DNA from: Monocercomonoides exilis
Taxonomy: Eukaryota; Preaxostyla; Oxymonadida; Polymastigidae
Direction of reading: 5' to 3'
Length of the DNA stretch: 64,000 nt
NCBI GenBank assembly: GCA_001643675.2
Contig: LSRY02000047.1
Coordinates: 248,001 to 312,000 of the forward strand
Shown here: positions 43,615 to 55,397 of the stretch, piece by piece
Layout of the letters: each line of letters begins with the position of its first letter
How positions within the stretch are numbered: the stretch's first letter is position 1
Translations under genes and position numbers: made by a program
The notes under the pieces: generated by a model
The model's input: only the letters and a program-made list of their open reading frames with translations
Database searches by the model: none
What the model was told of the DNA's origin: nothing

Positions 43615-45058
43615 ATGAGCAGAAGGCCTCTTCCAAAGGCTAATTCAAGAGTATTGCGAATTTCATTTTTGTTTTAATATTTTTTAAATTGTATCTTTTT
43701 GATTCACATGTGCTTATTTCCTTTGCTGTTTTGAATTGATTGCTTTTAGAATATTATTGTTGAAACAGGACAAAGAAATGCAGCCCCAGATAGTTTAATC
43801 GTCGCAGATCCAGAGCTTGTTCAGTCGATATTTTCTAATGCAGAACCAGCAGTTGTAGCTCGACCCAGCGTACAAAAAGATGATCAAAAGCAAAACGTTA
43901 TTCCTCCTGTTTCATCTGTTTGAAAACGCAAAATTTTTAACAAACTTATTTTCAGTTTTTAATGTGACTTTGTTTTTTTTTAATTTTATATTTTTAGAAG
44001 CGTTCTGCACAAGAAAAGCATTCGTATGCAAAAATTCACGCAAGTCGAAAAAAGCCTGCAACTCCTTCAACTCCTCCAAGGGCAACTGGTTCTGTACAGT
44101 TTTCATCTCCAAGATACTCTCCATCAAGCACTGAAGGAGCTGTTGAAGAAACTCCTTTTGTGGTCATTCATCAGGATCAATATTCTCAATCAAACAGTTC
44201 TCCTCGACTACCACCATTAGATGAACAAGCTACAACTACTCAGCAAATATCAGAGCAGCAAGTTATTTTGCCGTCTCAATTTATTCAACAGCCACAGTTT
44301 ACAGCTCAAAGCCATTCAATTTTGGATTTGACAACTGTCACAGAAGTTGAAAATGAAAATGCATTTGAGTTCGAATCTGAAGAGGGAAATATGCAGAGTT
44401 TTGGCGAAGAAGGAGAAGGAGAACTTGATCAGTTTGAGAAAGAATTTAATAAAGATCTCTATGAAGAAGATGGTATCCTCTCTCAAAGAGATGAAGATCA
44501 GGAGGAAGATGATGGTCTGAATGATAAGAAAGAGACATTTGAAGATTATGCAGACGCTATCAGAGCTTCCAAGTCAAACCAAAACGTCAAAAATACTTCT
44601 GCCGAGAAGGGTTTCACTTCATCTTCTTCTCCCACTTCTGATCAAAAAGTTGCTACAGCATCACCATCATCAACAACCCATTCACCTTCAAACACTTCTA
44701 TTTCATCACATCCTGCTTCACCTACTTCTTCGATTGCTTCTTCTCCTTCTTCTTCCCCTTCAAAGCCTTCATACACCCCATACACCCTCTCAGACTTTCT
44801 TTCGCTTCCATCTCCCCCTGCTCGGCGCGGTGGGCTGGGAGCTGACATAGAGAATGAGGAAGTTAAAAGGAAAAGAGAGGAAAAAGAAAAAGCAATGGCT
44901 TATGCGGAGAAGGTGAAAAAAAGAAACATGGAGGCACTGAGGCTGAAGGCGAGAGAAAAGGAGAAGGAAAAGCTTGCGGGAGGGAAATCGGGTTTGTTTA
45001 TTTTTAATGTTATTAGATGCATTTTGGTTGCTTCTAAATTTTTGAATGAAAAAATTGT

Positions 45059-45122
<64 letters not shown>

Positions 45123-45989
45123 AATAATAAAAAATGAATTTTGAAATATCTCAATTTCAAAGCAGGAAGTCTTTCTTCGACTCCCTCTGCTGTCCGCAAG
45201 TCACCCGAGGAAGAGAAAGAGGAAGCCATCAAAAAGAAAGCCGAGGCCTCAAAAAGAAAGAAGATGCTTGAATTTGCCTCGAAGATTCCCAAACCAAAAA
45301 TTGCACCTAAGCCATCAGGAACAAGAGCTGCTTCGACTTCTTCTTCCTCTTCTTCAGCTGTTACTCGGGCATCATCATCATCTTCTTCTTCTTCTTCCTT
45401 ATCATCCAGATCATCCGTTTCCCGCTCCTCTTCCTCTTCACGCATCCCATCAAAATCGCCCCGTGTATCAGCAACTGCTGCTCCTTCTTCTGCTTCTGCT
45501 AATTCTTTGCCGTTTTCCGGTGCCGAAGACTTTATTGGCGACGACGATGAAGAGCTGAGGCGATTAGAGGAGAAAGTGGCGCTGCTGTCTGTTCGGCACT
45601 CGAAGGACGTAGAGACGGCAGAAGATGTGATTGAGAAGATTAATCTGCATGAAGAGAAATACGGTGCTGATAGTGGTATAAAACCTTCAGCAGGAAGAAT
45701 GAGTGCCGGAAAAATTAATGTTCAAAATAAAAAAAGTGGGTGGAAAATGCCGGAAATTGTCATGCCAAGTAGCGATTGTGCAAATGATTCGGAACTAAAG
45801 AAGCCAAATAGAATGGGAGACAGAAAAGAACTTGGGTCTAAAAGCAGTTCGTCTAAGGCTCGCTCTTTTCAGATGCCGTCTTCTGGTCAAGGAAAAGAGG
45901 AAATGATGTTTATGAAAGAGATGACTGAAGACGACATTATTAAGAACGCAAAAGTTGCAGAGTTGTATGCGAAAATGATGGAGGGTTGA
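43615..45989 (+). CDS. Unrecognised Ser-rich, basic/acidic protein, 673 aa, four exons
   Basis: Exons are 43615-43650, 43750-43917, 43998-44991 and 45166-45989. Introns of 99, 80 and 174 bases start GTATTG, GTTTGA and GTTTGT and close the frame at 674 codons including the stop. The protein starts MSRRPLPKANSR. It has acidic stretches, several Ser/Pro tracts, a Lys/Glu helix near EEVKRKREEKEKAMAYAEKV, a second one near EEEKEEAIKKKAEASKRKKM, and another short helix near EELRRLEEKVALLS. There is no signal peptide or membrane helix. I do not recognise the family. Length, charge and disorder suggest a cytoskeletal or scaffold protein, but that is a guess. The third intron holds a (TC)n-T38 microsatellite. 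Confidence 0.75.
45060..45121 (+). repeat. (TC)n plus poly-T microsatellite inside an intron
   Basis: About 12 TC units are followed by about 38 T residues. The tract lies within the third intron of the 673-aa gene, upstream of the acceptor CAAAGCAG. It may serve as an oversized polypyrimidine tract. Confidence 0.95.
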
Positions 45990-46327
45990 AGGATTTTTTT
46001 TGTTAATGTATATTTTTGAATGATCGTTCTTTGTATCTTTCTAGTTTTTTAAACCAGAATACTAAAGATATGAAAATTGCAAAACTTATTTAAAGACTTT
46101 TTTTAACATTCATTTTTACGGTTGGAATATTCTTTGAAGAATTATCTAAGATATAATTTAAAAGTAAGCATGTCTGAAATGAAGATAATTCATTGTGAAA
46201 AAAATTTTTGGCCATAACATAATTTTCGAAGATATGCGAACTCAATTTTCATGATTTTTCGGCTCACTTAAAGCACTGATTTTTGCTCGATATTGAGCCG
46301 AGCTTATTTATTTATGATTAAGATTTT
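45990..46327. other. Intergenic between two plus-strand genes
   Basis: About 340 bases. It should contain the 3' region of the 673-aa gene and the promoter of the acyltransferase. No recognisable element or repeat was seen. Confidence 0.5.
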
Positions 46328-49300
46328 ATGTTTGCTATAGTATTCCTTCTATCATTTTTAAACTGTTTTCAACCTCGTTAATCCTGTTTTGTTAATTTTT
46401 TGCAACTTGACTTGATATTAGGGTTATTTGCAGAGTTATCTGCAATACAAATTATTCCCACACATCAAAAAATAAATAAAAATTTTATTTCAAAACAAAA
46501 TCAAGAAGTTATTCTTGATCCAATCATTGAAGTTCCAGGAATTGGAGCTTCTCGCCTTGAAGTTTTACATAAAAAGCATGCATATACTTACCCAATAAAG
46601 GAATATGCACGTGATAAATGGAAATTGTTTTGGGTATTCTGTTGTTTTTGTTTTTATTCAGAAATATTCCATAAAAAAATAGATTTCCTCAGATATTATT
46701 ATCCCATTCGTCAGCTCTAAATATGCAAAAGACTGGATCGTTAATTACGATGAAATGCAAAAAGAATATCAAAACAAAGGAAATATTGAAGTGAGGCCTC
46801 TGGGCTATGGAACGACTGATGTTCGATAAAATTTTTTGATCTTTACGAATACAATGAAATATTTATTTCCAACGATTACACATTTCTGACTTTTAGGGAA
46901 TAGACTTTCTGTTTCCTTGGTTTTATGGATCTACTGTGTTTGGAATGATGAATGATTTTTTCGAAAAACATGGATACGAACGGGGTGTCAACTTGTTTGG
47001 AGCACCGGTATGATCGATTTTAAATTATGTAACAAGTTCATTTATCTTATATTGTTGAAATTATTTTATTTATTATTTTGATTGCGAACGTATTATTGTG
47101 CATTAACCATTTATCCTAATTCCGTGAATTATATCATTCTCCAAGTATGATTTTCGAACTTTTTCGGTGGACGGATGTATGAAAAATAACCGTAGCACTC
47201 ATCCGTTCAGCATGCTTAAATCGTTGATTGAGGAGGTGCATATGAAAAGCGGGAGAAAAGTGCATTTGCTTGGACATTCGCTGGGTGGAAATATCATTTA
47301 CAGATTCATTACTCAAGAAAAGTGGAGAGAAGAACTGAAGAAAATGAATGCAAAGAAACTTGCAAGTGTAAACAACAGTTCAAGAAATGCAGATACACGT
47401 GAACATGAAGAAGATGAATGCAATGGAGATGGATATGTTGATGAAGAGTGGGTAAAAAATCATATTGAATCGTTTATCAGTCTGTCCACTCCATTTGGTG
47501 GCTCTCTCCATTCGCTGCTGCTGATGTTTGCATCTCCATTGGAAATGGGTGGAAGAGAAGAAAAGAAGGAATTGTTGAAAGAGGATAAAGTCTTTTTAGG
47601 CTTATCAGAGAAGAAAGATGGCAAACAAAACAGATTTGAGCATTCAAGTGATTATTCTTCAATGGACAGATTTGAAAGGAATGTTTGTCCAAGACACATG
47701 AAAGATAGATGGGAAAAGAGGGATATTTATCAATGTCTTAAGCAGCACAAGGAAGGATGTGAGAAACTCCAGATTAAAAAGAAGATGAGCTGGCTGAACA
47801 AATCAAGATGGAATGACTGCGCTCACTTTTCAATGCATCCGAAAAACTCTTCAAGAGAATTTGCAAATAATCAAATTAATTATGACTCTAATGACAGCAA
47901 AATAGTTTATGAACAAATTGATGATTTTGAGCATCCTTGTATTCATTTGCATTATGAGTCAATTGCTTCAAAATTTGATCCGCAATATAATAACCTTCAA
48001 TCCGGAACAGAACATTTTGTCAATTTAGGAATGTCTTATAAAAGTGATGTTTCTCTCGACTCAAAAGTTAACAGCTCGAAACAAAGAAACAAGAAAATGG
48101 ATGAGCAGAATTCTGTGACTGTGCTAAATTATTCCACTTCATATGAATCAAAACGAACAAATGATTTGGTGAAGCCTTCGGTGGCATTTGAAAATCTTGT
48201 GTGGAGCTTCTTTCCTGACTGGGATAGAGAAATGATAAGTGCTATTTATAAAATGCTGCTGAGTTCAACTGCTTCAGTGGAAAATTCTGAAAGTGCAGAA
48301 GAAAGAAAGAAAGAACATGTGAAGCATTCGGTGAAGGAGAGAAGTAATAGCGGAACATATGAGAATCTGAATAGTGAAAGCGCTTCCAACAGCTCCAAGT
48401 TGTTTAAGATTTCATCACATTTACATTCAAAATTGCTTCGTGATAAAGTGGAGGAGAAAAATAAAGAGATTCAATCTTTTACAAAACAAAATGAAGATTC
48501 GGATAAACACAAAATAGAGTTGAAAAACGGGAATTACACTTGTTTGAAACCATTTATAACGAAAGACGAGCTTCATAAAATGATTCAGTCATTAGGTATG
48601 CATTTAAAAAGAATGAAGTGGCATTCTTGTTTTTGTGTGAGAGAGTATTTTATGTGATTTACGGTTTTGCTTTAATTGATTGAATCTATGGAATTATCAA
48701 ACTTGAAATCGATATGTTTTGGAATAATGTATTTCTTTCTTTGTTTTATTCTTCAGGTGCTCTAATGATGCTAGTTCCGGTATCTCCGCCTTATTCTGAC
48801 AATACGCCTATATTCTCAATTGACGATTCTTATTATTCGCTAAGCAACATTTCTTTAGCGTTCAATTTGCGAAACTTATCGGTTTGATGGATTTTATTTT
48901 ATTTTATTTGATTTTTTTAACATATTTATTTCAAAATTGAATGTTAATCTTATCAATAAACTTGATTCATAAAACTCTCCTTTTAATAATCTCTTCTTCA
49001 AATTTTTACTTATTTTTTTGAATTGTTTAGTCTCTTCTTTCATCGTATTCTCATCATTATCCTCCCCTCAGTGTGTTTCCAACTCCACCGATATCTTCTC
49101 ATTTCATTTACTCTTCAAATGTTAGCACGCTGAGTCGATTTGCACTTTACACAGAGAATCCCTTTTCAACTTCCCGTTTTCATCCAAATGAGATGCCTAA
49201 GAATACCTCTTCTCCTGCTCCATTTACAAATGTTATTATCGAGAAAGGAGATGATGGTGATGGAACTGTTGCACTTAAATCGCTTCTTGATATTCCTCGC

Positions 49301-49534
49301 CAATGGATTGAACAGAATGAAAAAAATAGAAAATTAAATTTTGATAGAGACGAAAGAAAGCTTGATATTTTGAAAGTTAAGCATGCAACAAAGAACGCAT
49401 CCATTGAGCATTCACATTTATCATCGCAGTCATTTTCTCTGCATCATTTCCCTTATCTATCTCATACTTCAATTCTTTTTGAACAAAAAGTGTGGGAGAC
49501 TATTCTAAATATTACCTCACACGCACAAATTTGA
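46328..49534 (+). CDS. LCAT/PDAT-type lipid acyltransferase or phospholipase, 862 aa
   Basis: Seven exons (46328-46376, 46422-46633, 46683-46820, 46897-47007, 47146-48595, 48757-48881, 49031-49534) close at 863 codons including the stop. A signal peptide (MFAIVFLLSFLNCF) comes from the tiny first exon. Family motifs follow in order: PGIGASRLEV, KLFW, RPLGYGTTD, NLFGAPYDFR, then the nucleophile elbow GHSLGG with Ser at about 215, and LSTPFGG. The catalytic Asp lies in GDGTV near 770, and the likely catalytic His near 840 in LSHTSILFEQ. All three are present, so it should be active on a lipid ester in the secretory pathway or outside the cell. Compared with LCAT it carries a large polar insertion of several hundred residues after LSTPFGG. 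Substrate cannot be told from sequence. The first intron (46377-46421, 45 bases, donor GTTAAT) is the least certain junction. Confidence 0.82.
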
Positions 49535-49729
49535 ATGATAGATTTGAGAAATGCATGCATTCTTTATATATTTTTATTTAAGATTTTTGGAAAATTGCAC
49601 ATATTTTCCCGGCTCTTTTTACAATATTTTTATCTTTTGTAATCACTCTTAAGTTTTCTCACAATTTATTTGAAAGAATTTCTTAAAAATAGTAAATATT
49701 ATTACTGAATAAATTTATTTAGCAATATA
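49535..49729. other. Spacer after the acyltransferase gene
   Basis: This short AT-rich stretch ends at the TA that flanks the fold-back element copy B. Nothing further is seen. Confidence 0.4.
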
Positions 49730-50962
49730 GGGTTACACTTTTACCTCTGACCCTTTTTTTACCCCCACCCTTTTTTTTTGTGGAGCTGGCTACGGCTTAA
49801 TACAAGCTTGTAGCCAACAAAAAATAACTAGAAATGTTTATTTTAATAAATTTAACTTATACAGAAAAAATTTTTTAACAATTTTTTTTTAACTTTGAGA
49901 TCTCGGTATTTTTTAATTTTATTTTTTGATCATTAAATTGATGGTCTTTCCATGAATATAACATTCTGGAAGTTTTAAGCTACATCATCATAACACATCA
50001 TATCCTTTTTATTGTTTTTATAACTTTTCACATTTCACTTGTTTCTTTATCACGTGTTTTCTCATTTCATCGACTTTTCGACAAATTGAAAATTTTTAAA
50101 GAATGATGAATTTTTGTGAAAAATTTTAAGATTATTCTTAATATATGTTAGAATGTTAATTATGTTGATATACAAAAAAGTTTTACAAATTTGATGTTAA
50201 ATAAAAAAATGAAAAATATCATTTTCGGTAGTTTTGATTTTATTAGCCAGTAACATTTTTTCAGCAAAAAATGATATGTGTGTCCAACAATATATTGAGT
50301 TTAAAACGAGATACAGCTTGTAAAATTAAAATATTGTCTTTAAAACAATCAAAAATTTTCAATTTAGGTAATTCTTTTTGAAAAGTCGCAAATGTTTAAT
50401 TTTCAAATAAATCAAAATTTTTATATTTTGCTTAAATTTCTGTTTCCACTCATGAATCTTCTCATGAATGTCTGAATTATCATTATTAAGAAATGGATTT
50501 TATTTTTGTGAAGTTTGGTTTGTGTTAACAAAATTTTGAGCAAAATATGAAATATTTGATTTATTTGAAAATTAAACAGTTGCGACTTTTCAAAAATTAT
50601 TACCCATTTGTCGAAAAGTCGATGAAATAAGAAAACACGTGATAAAGAAACAAGTGAAATGTGAAAAGTTATAAAAACAATAAAAAGGATATGATGTGTT
50701 ATGATGATGTAGCTTAAAACTTCCAGAATGTTATATTCATGGAAAGACCATCAATTTAATGATCAAAAAATAAAATTAAAAAATACCGAGATCTCAAAGT
50801 TAAAAAAAAATTGTTAAAAAATTTTTTCTGTATAAGTTAAATTTATTAAAATAAACATTTCTAGTTATTTTTTGTTGGCTACAAGCTTGTATTAAGCCGT
50901 AGCCAGCTCCACAAAAAAAAAGGGTGGGGGTAAAAAAAGGGTCAGAGGTAAAAGTGTAACCC
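49730..50962. mobile_element. TAGGGTTACAC fold-back element, copy B, with nested element
   Basis: The ends are GGGTTACACTTTTAC and its inverted complement. TA flanks both sides (49728-49729 and 50963-50964). The arms (about 49730-50095 and 50606-50962) closely match those of copy A at 28437-29422, including GGCTACGGCTTAATACAAGC. The core (about 50096-50360) matches the copy A core in reverse orientation. A family C element (50366-50605) sits at the core/right-arm boundary and accounts for the extra length over copy A. There is no coding capacity. Confidence 0.82.
50366..50605. mobile_element. Nested family C fold-back inside copy B
   Basis: The ends AGGTAATTCTTTTTGAAAAG and the complementary TTTTCAAAAATTATTACCC are diverged family C termini. 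ATTT directly precedes and follows it. The equivalent position of copy A has a similar A/T tetranucleotide only once, so this copy is an insertion with a 4-base duplication. Inner sequence (TTAATTTTCAAATAAATC, TTTCTGTTTCCACTCA) matches 26702-26941 and about 62601-62830. Confidence 0.7.
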
Positions 50963-50964
50963 TA

Positions 50965-51812
50965 TCAAGACAAATCCAAAACTGAAGACTCATTTTTTAT
51001 TGCTGCTTAAAAATTTTTTCCTTGTTAAATATTCCTATTAATGAAACGCCTCTTAACAATTATGAAAATATCGTCAATGTTTAATTTTTTCTTTTCTTCT
51101 CTTTTCTTTTCATTTCATTTTGTAGTTGTCGTTTCAGTTAACATCGATTCTATTTGGTTTTATTTCTTCAAAAGAAAAAAAAATGTGTATGTATGTATGT
51201 ATGTATGTATGTATGTATGTATGTATGTATGTGTGTGTGATTATTCTTGTATTAAAATAATTTTTTTGTTGAAAGTGTAATTTCAAGAATATTTTTTTGT
51301 GAGAATTTAATTTTTTCCACATTAAAATTTGAATGAATTTCATTTTACGAAAAACAAAGAAATGAAATCGAAATTTCACAAATAAATCGAAAAACAATTA
51401 ACTTGTTATTTCAAATTTTGTTAATATATTTTTGAATAAATTTTGAGAATTCCTTTGTTGAAAAAAAAAAATAAAAAATGTGAAAATTGACGCCTCAACA
51501 TAAGATAAAATTATAAAATCAAAAAAAATAAAGTGCCAATTGGTTCGCCCAAAGTTCTTCAATAATATCATTCAGTTTGAGACTTTTTTCGAAGTCATTT
51601 TGAAATGGAATCGAAAACTTATAAATCTATCGTATTTTTATGATTTTTTCTTAAAAAATAAAATATTGTGTATATTCTGTCCCAATAACTTGTTTGAATA
51701 CAACAAAAAAGTTTCAAATGCTCAAAAAGATATTAATTACGAAAACTATCATTTTCAATCAAAAACAATTGAAGAATCTAATAAACTTATAGGAATATTG
51801 ATCATAAAAAGA
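50965..51812. other. Promoter-side spacer with TGTA microsatellite
   Basis: This is the region between element copy B and the S9 peptidase start. It has about twelve TGTA units at 51185-51235, running into TG repeats. An open frame runs into the gene from 51540, but the ATG at 51813 is preferred because it begins a clear signal peptide. Confidence 0.55.
51185..51238 (+). repeat. (TGTA)n tetranucleotide microsatellite
   Basis: Perfect TGTA/GTAT repetition is followed by a short TG run. It is non-coding and lies upstream of the S9 peptidase. Confidence 0.95.
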
Positions 51813-54359
51813 ATGCTTTCAAAATTGCTATTATTTCTAGCATTAAATGCCATGCTTCATGGAGAAGCTCAAGAATTTTCTGTCGATGTTAATATATACA
51901 TGAAGAAAGTCGGAAATTTACAAGCTTCTCATGACGGAAGCGTTTGCATTTATTTTTGTTTTAAATGTAACATTCTTTCAGAAAATTGCATTTGTTGCAA
52001 GAAAATTGGACGAAAACACGCATAAAAAGCACGCAGTGCTTTATGTTCAAAAAGTTAATGATGCAAATCCAACTGCCGTGATGGAAAATGAGGCATTCAG
52101 CGTAACTGAATTTTCTTGGGGACCAGATGGAGATTCCATTGCATTTCTACAATCTGAAGATCCTAAATCCATTTATCTATATACGATTTCCAATTCAAAA
52201 TTTGAAAAGAAAGCTAGTTTCCCACTACCAATTGGTAACATTCGATGGAGCAACAAAGGCGGAATAATCGTATTTTCAGCTTCTGTCTATCCTGGCATGA
52301 CGATGCAGCAAACTGTAGATTATCAAACACAGCGTGACGCTTACGGATCAGATGCAATTGTTTTTGATAATTCACCATTATATTCGTGGGATCATTTTAT
52401 AAAGGTCGGATTAATTTTCAAGCAAACAAATACAATCCTTTTTATTATTTATTTATTATTTATTTATTTATTTACGCAGGGAGATTATAACCATTTGTTC
52501 TACATAACAGTAAATACGAATGAGATGACATTTGGAGATGAGGCGACAGATATAATGAATAAATTTGAAGGAGAATGCCCCGAAGAATCATTTGGATCTT
52601 ACAGTGATTTTGATATATCCGCAAATGACGACATGATTGTATATTCAACTCAGCCAGAGGCTGTTGAGCCATGGTCTGTTCGAAAGCATGTGTATGCATA
52701 TTCAATTACCGCGAAGAACCAAGTCAAGACAGATGCAACGTGCCTGACATGCGGAAGAACTGGAATGCATACAAATCCAACTTTTTCGCCAACAGGAAGA
52801 TATGTCGCGATGTTGGAGACGACAGACGATTATGCGGAATCTGAATATGCGAAAGTGCTTTTGTTCGACTTGTTCACAAAGGAAACAAAGAAGTTCTTGG
52901 AGAAATGGGACGAGATGCCAAATGGCATTCATTGGAGCTCTCATCTCCCTGGAACCATTTTGGTGACAGCTAGCTCAAGGGGAAGAGGTTTGATGATGGA
53001 AGGAAAATAACAAATGAATATAATGTTTTGTCTGAAGTTATTTTTATTATGGAAAACAATTAACAAAGTTTATATAATCCATTCAATTCGGTTTTGCGTT
53101 CAACATTTTGTGTAATTTAATTTTATTTAACACTTCTTTTGCTTTTTTAATTTATTTATTTCGAATATTCAGGAAGGGTTTTCTCTCTGGACATCGCAAC
53201 CGGCAAGATTGATGCCAGCAACGATGCCTTCTCCGTCAGCAGCTGCCAAATGATCGACAAAAAGCGGATGGTTTACTTGAAGTCTTCCTTCACGCACCCG
53301 ACGGATGTTTTCATTGGCAATCTTGTGAAAGGCGAAGACGGGCTGAAGGAGACCCAGCTGACGAACATGAACAAGGAAGTGCTGGAATCCCTCGCCACTC
53401 CGCTGATTGAGCCTGTAGAGGAGTTCTACGAAGGCGCACTGAAGGAGAAAGGGAAAGTGCAAGGATGGTACTTCCCTCCAAAGGGAAGGAAAGAAGGTGA
53501 CGGGAAGAAGTACCCGCTTCTTGTGTGGATCCACGGAGGTCCAGAGGGATCGTGGGATTCGTCGTGGTCAGACAGATGGAATCCGGAATGCTTCCTGATG
53601 CAGACAGACCATGCAATGTTCCTGCCGAACATCCGCGGGTCGACTGGGTTTGGAGAAGAATTCACAAAGCAGATCAGAGGGAACTGGGCAACACATGCAC
53701 TGACAGATGTAATTGAAGGACGAAAGTACATTTTGCAAAAGTACAACTATCTCGAGCCGAAGAAGACAGCAGCGATGGGAGGCTCCTTTGGAGGATACAT
53801 GGTGAACTTGCTCCAGTCCCAGGACTCCACGCAGGATAAAGAGAAAAGCAAAAACCCATTCGCAGCTCTGGTTTGCCACGATGGAGTGTATGATCTGCCG
53901 CAGCTGGCATATGAGGGCGATTCATTCTTCATGCTTCCCTGTGAGTTTGGCAAGACTGTTTGGGAAGACCGTGCTGTGTATGAGAAGCACTCTCCCTCAC
54001 ATGGCCCAGGTGCAGGAAAATGGTCAACCCCGCAGCTGACGTTCCACGGGCTGAAGGATTACAGATGTGCAAAGGGGCAAGGAATAGGTGTGTTCACCGT
54101 GCTGCAGAGAGTTGGGTGCCCTTCACGGTTGGTACTGTTCCCAGAGGAGAATCACTGGGTAGTGAACCCGTACAACTCGGTGGAGTGGCATAAGGAGGCG
54201 CTTGAGTGGTTGAAGAAGTATCTGAGCAACAAGGAGGTGGAGGCGACATGGGAAAGGAATGCGAAGATGGCGGAGAAAACAAGCAGTGTTACAGAAAATT
54301 CAAACGATACTTCTGAAGTTGCAAAGGATGCTGATTTGCCGATAATGGATGAACTGTAA
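51813..54359 (+). CDS. Secreted S9 prolyl-oligopeptidase-family peptidase (DPP5/acylaminoacyl type), 748 aa
   Basis: Four exons (51813-51941, 51982-52404, 52480-52987, 53173-54359) close at 749 codons including the stop. An N-terminal signal peptide (MLSKLLLFLALNAMLHG) points to the secretory route. The first half is a beta-propeller with SHDGSKIAFVARK, SWGPDGDSIAFLQ and IRWSNKGGIIVFSAS, and WDHFIKGDYNHLFYI across the second junction. The second half is an alpha/beta hydrolase: VWIHGGPEG, NIRGSTGFGEEF, nucleophile Ser at about 558 in GGSFGGYM, Asp at about 649 in GLKDYRC and His at about 681 in ENHW. It should hydrolyse short peptides. Length matches fungal DPP5 and related S9C enzymes. Introns are 40, 75 and 185 bases; the second is a multiple of three without a stop. 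The last exon is visibly more GC-rich than the first three. Confidence 0.88.
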
Positions 54360-55397
54360 AGTTAATGATGAAAAATACATTATTTGGAGCATTAATGCTT
54401 AAGAGTGTTTTTTTTTAACTTTATGTTTGCGTTTGCTAAGAAGGGAATATGGAAAGAAAAGAATGAGAAAGGTATAATAGAACAATTGAAGAAAAATTTC
54501 ATGATTCAGGGTGATTTTTTTACTAACTGTATTTTTTATTTTTTTTCAAAAAGCTAGTTTTGATTATTAAAAAGAAAAAGTTAATTTATTTTTAACTCCC
54601 TTTTATGAAAAATCTACTTCTTTCAAACTATTTTGGATTGATTTCTCGTGGTAAAAACTGTTTCTCCTGCTTTTTACAAAGATTTTTTCATTTCCCTTTT
54701 AACTTTCCATTTCGTTTATTTCGTTTGACGAAAGAGAGGACACATTCACACATTTTCACAATACATTAAATATAATTAAAAAGGCTTTTTCATTTTTTCA
54801 CAATAAATAATAATCCAAAAAGAATGAAAATTTGATCGGATTTTGAAGAAGATTTTCCTTTATTTCATTTGAGAAATTCCTCATTCACTAATTAAGAACA
54901 GATTTATTTTTCATAAATATTCGAAAAAAGAAATGGATAAGAACAATTCATGTTATTTCCGTTTTCCCCTTTCTTCGTTGATTTGCTTCCTTTCTTGTCT
55001 TTAGCTTCTTAAAAACAAGGAAAATTTTTCTTTGTGGAATTACATAATGTTGAATAAAAAGATGTTAATTTCTCAACAGAACATGACAATGAAATGCATT
55101 TTATGAATAATGAAATTCCCTTCAAAAAAATAAAGAAAATACAATTTTCTGTTTAAAAATACTTTATGGGGGTGATTAAAAGCTTTATGGAACAAAAGAA
55201 TGAAACGAGTGGTGAAAACGTGTTCAAATGAAACGTAAACAGCCTGCAAACACTCAAAAAAACAAAGTATTTTCATACAAACATTGCTCACACTCATTAA
55301 TATATCATCCAATAAAATACAAAATGAACAGGAAAATAAGAAAAAAAAGGGGAAGGGAAAAAGTCTTCCTCTTCTATTTGTTTATTAATTTGTTTGT
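54360..55397. other. Intergenic between convergent genes
   Basis: About 1 kb between the stop codons of the S9 peptidase and the armadillo-like gene. It is AT-rich. A single AGGGTGATTTTTTTA motif near 54510 resembles one end of family C or D elements, but no partner end was found. No gene was seen. Confidence 0.5.

Noticed and set aside
51041-51397. Short frames across the TGTA microsatellite on both strands
   Set aside because: They are products of simple-sequence translation (VCMYVCMY and its reverse) without other coding evidence.
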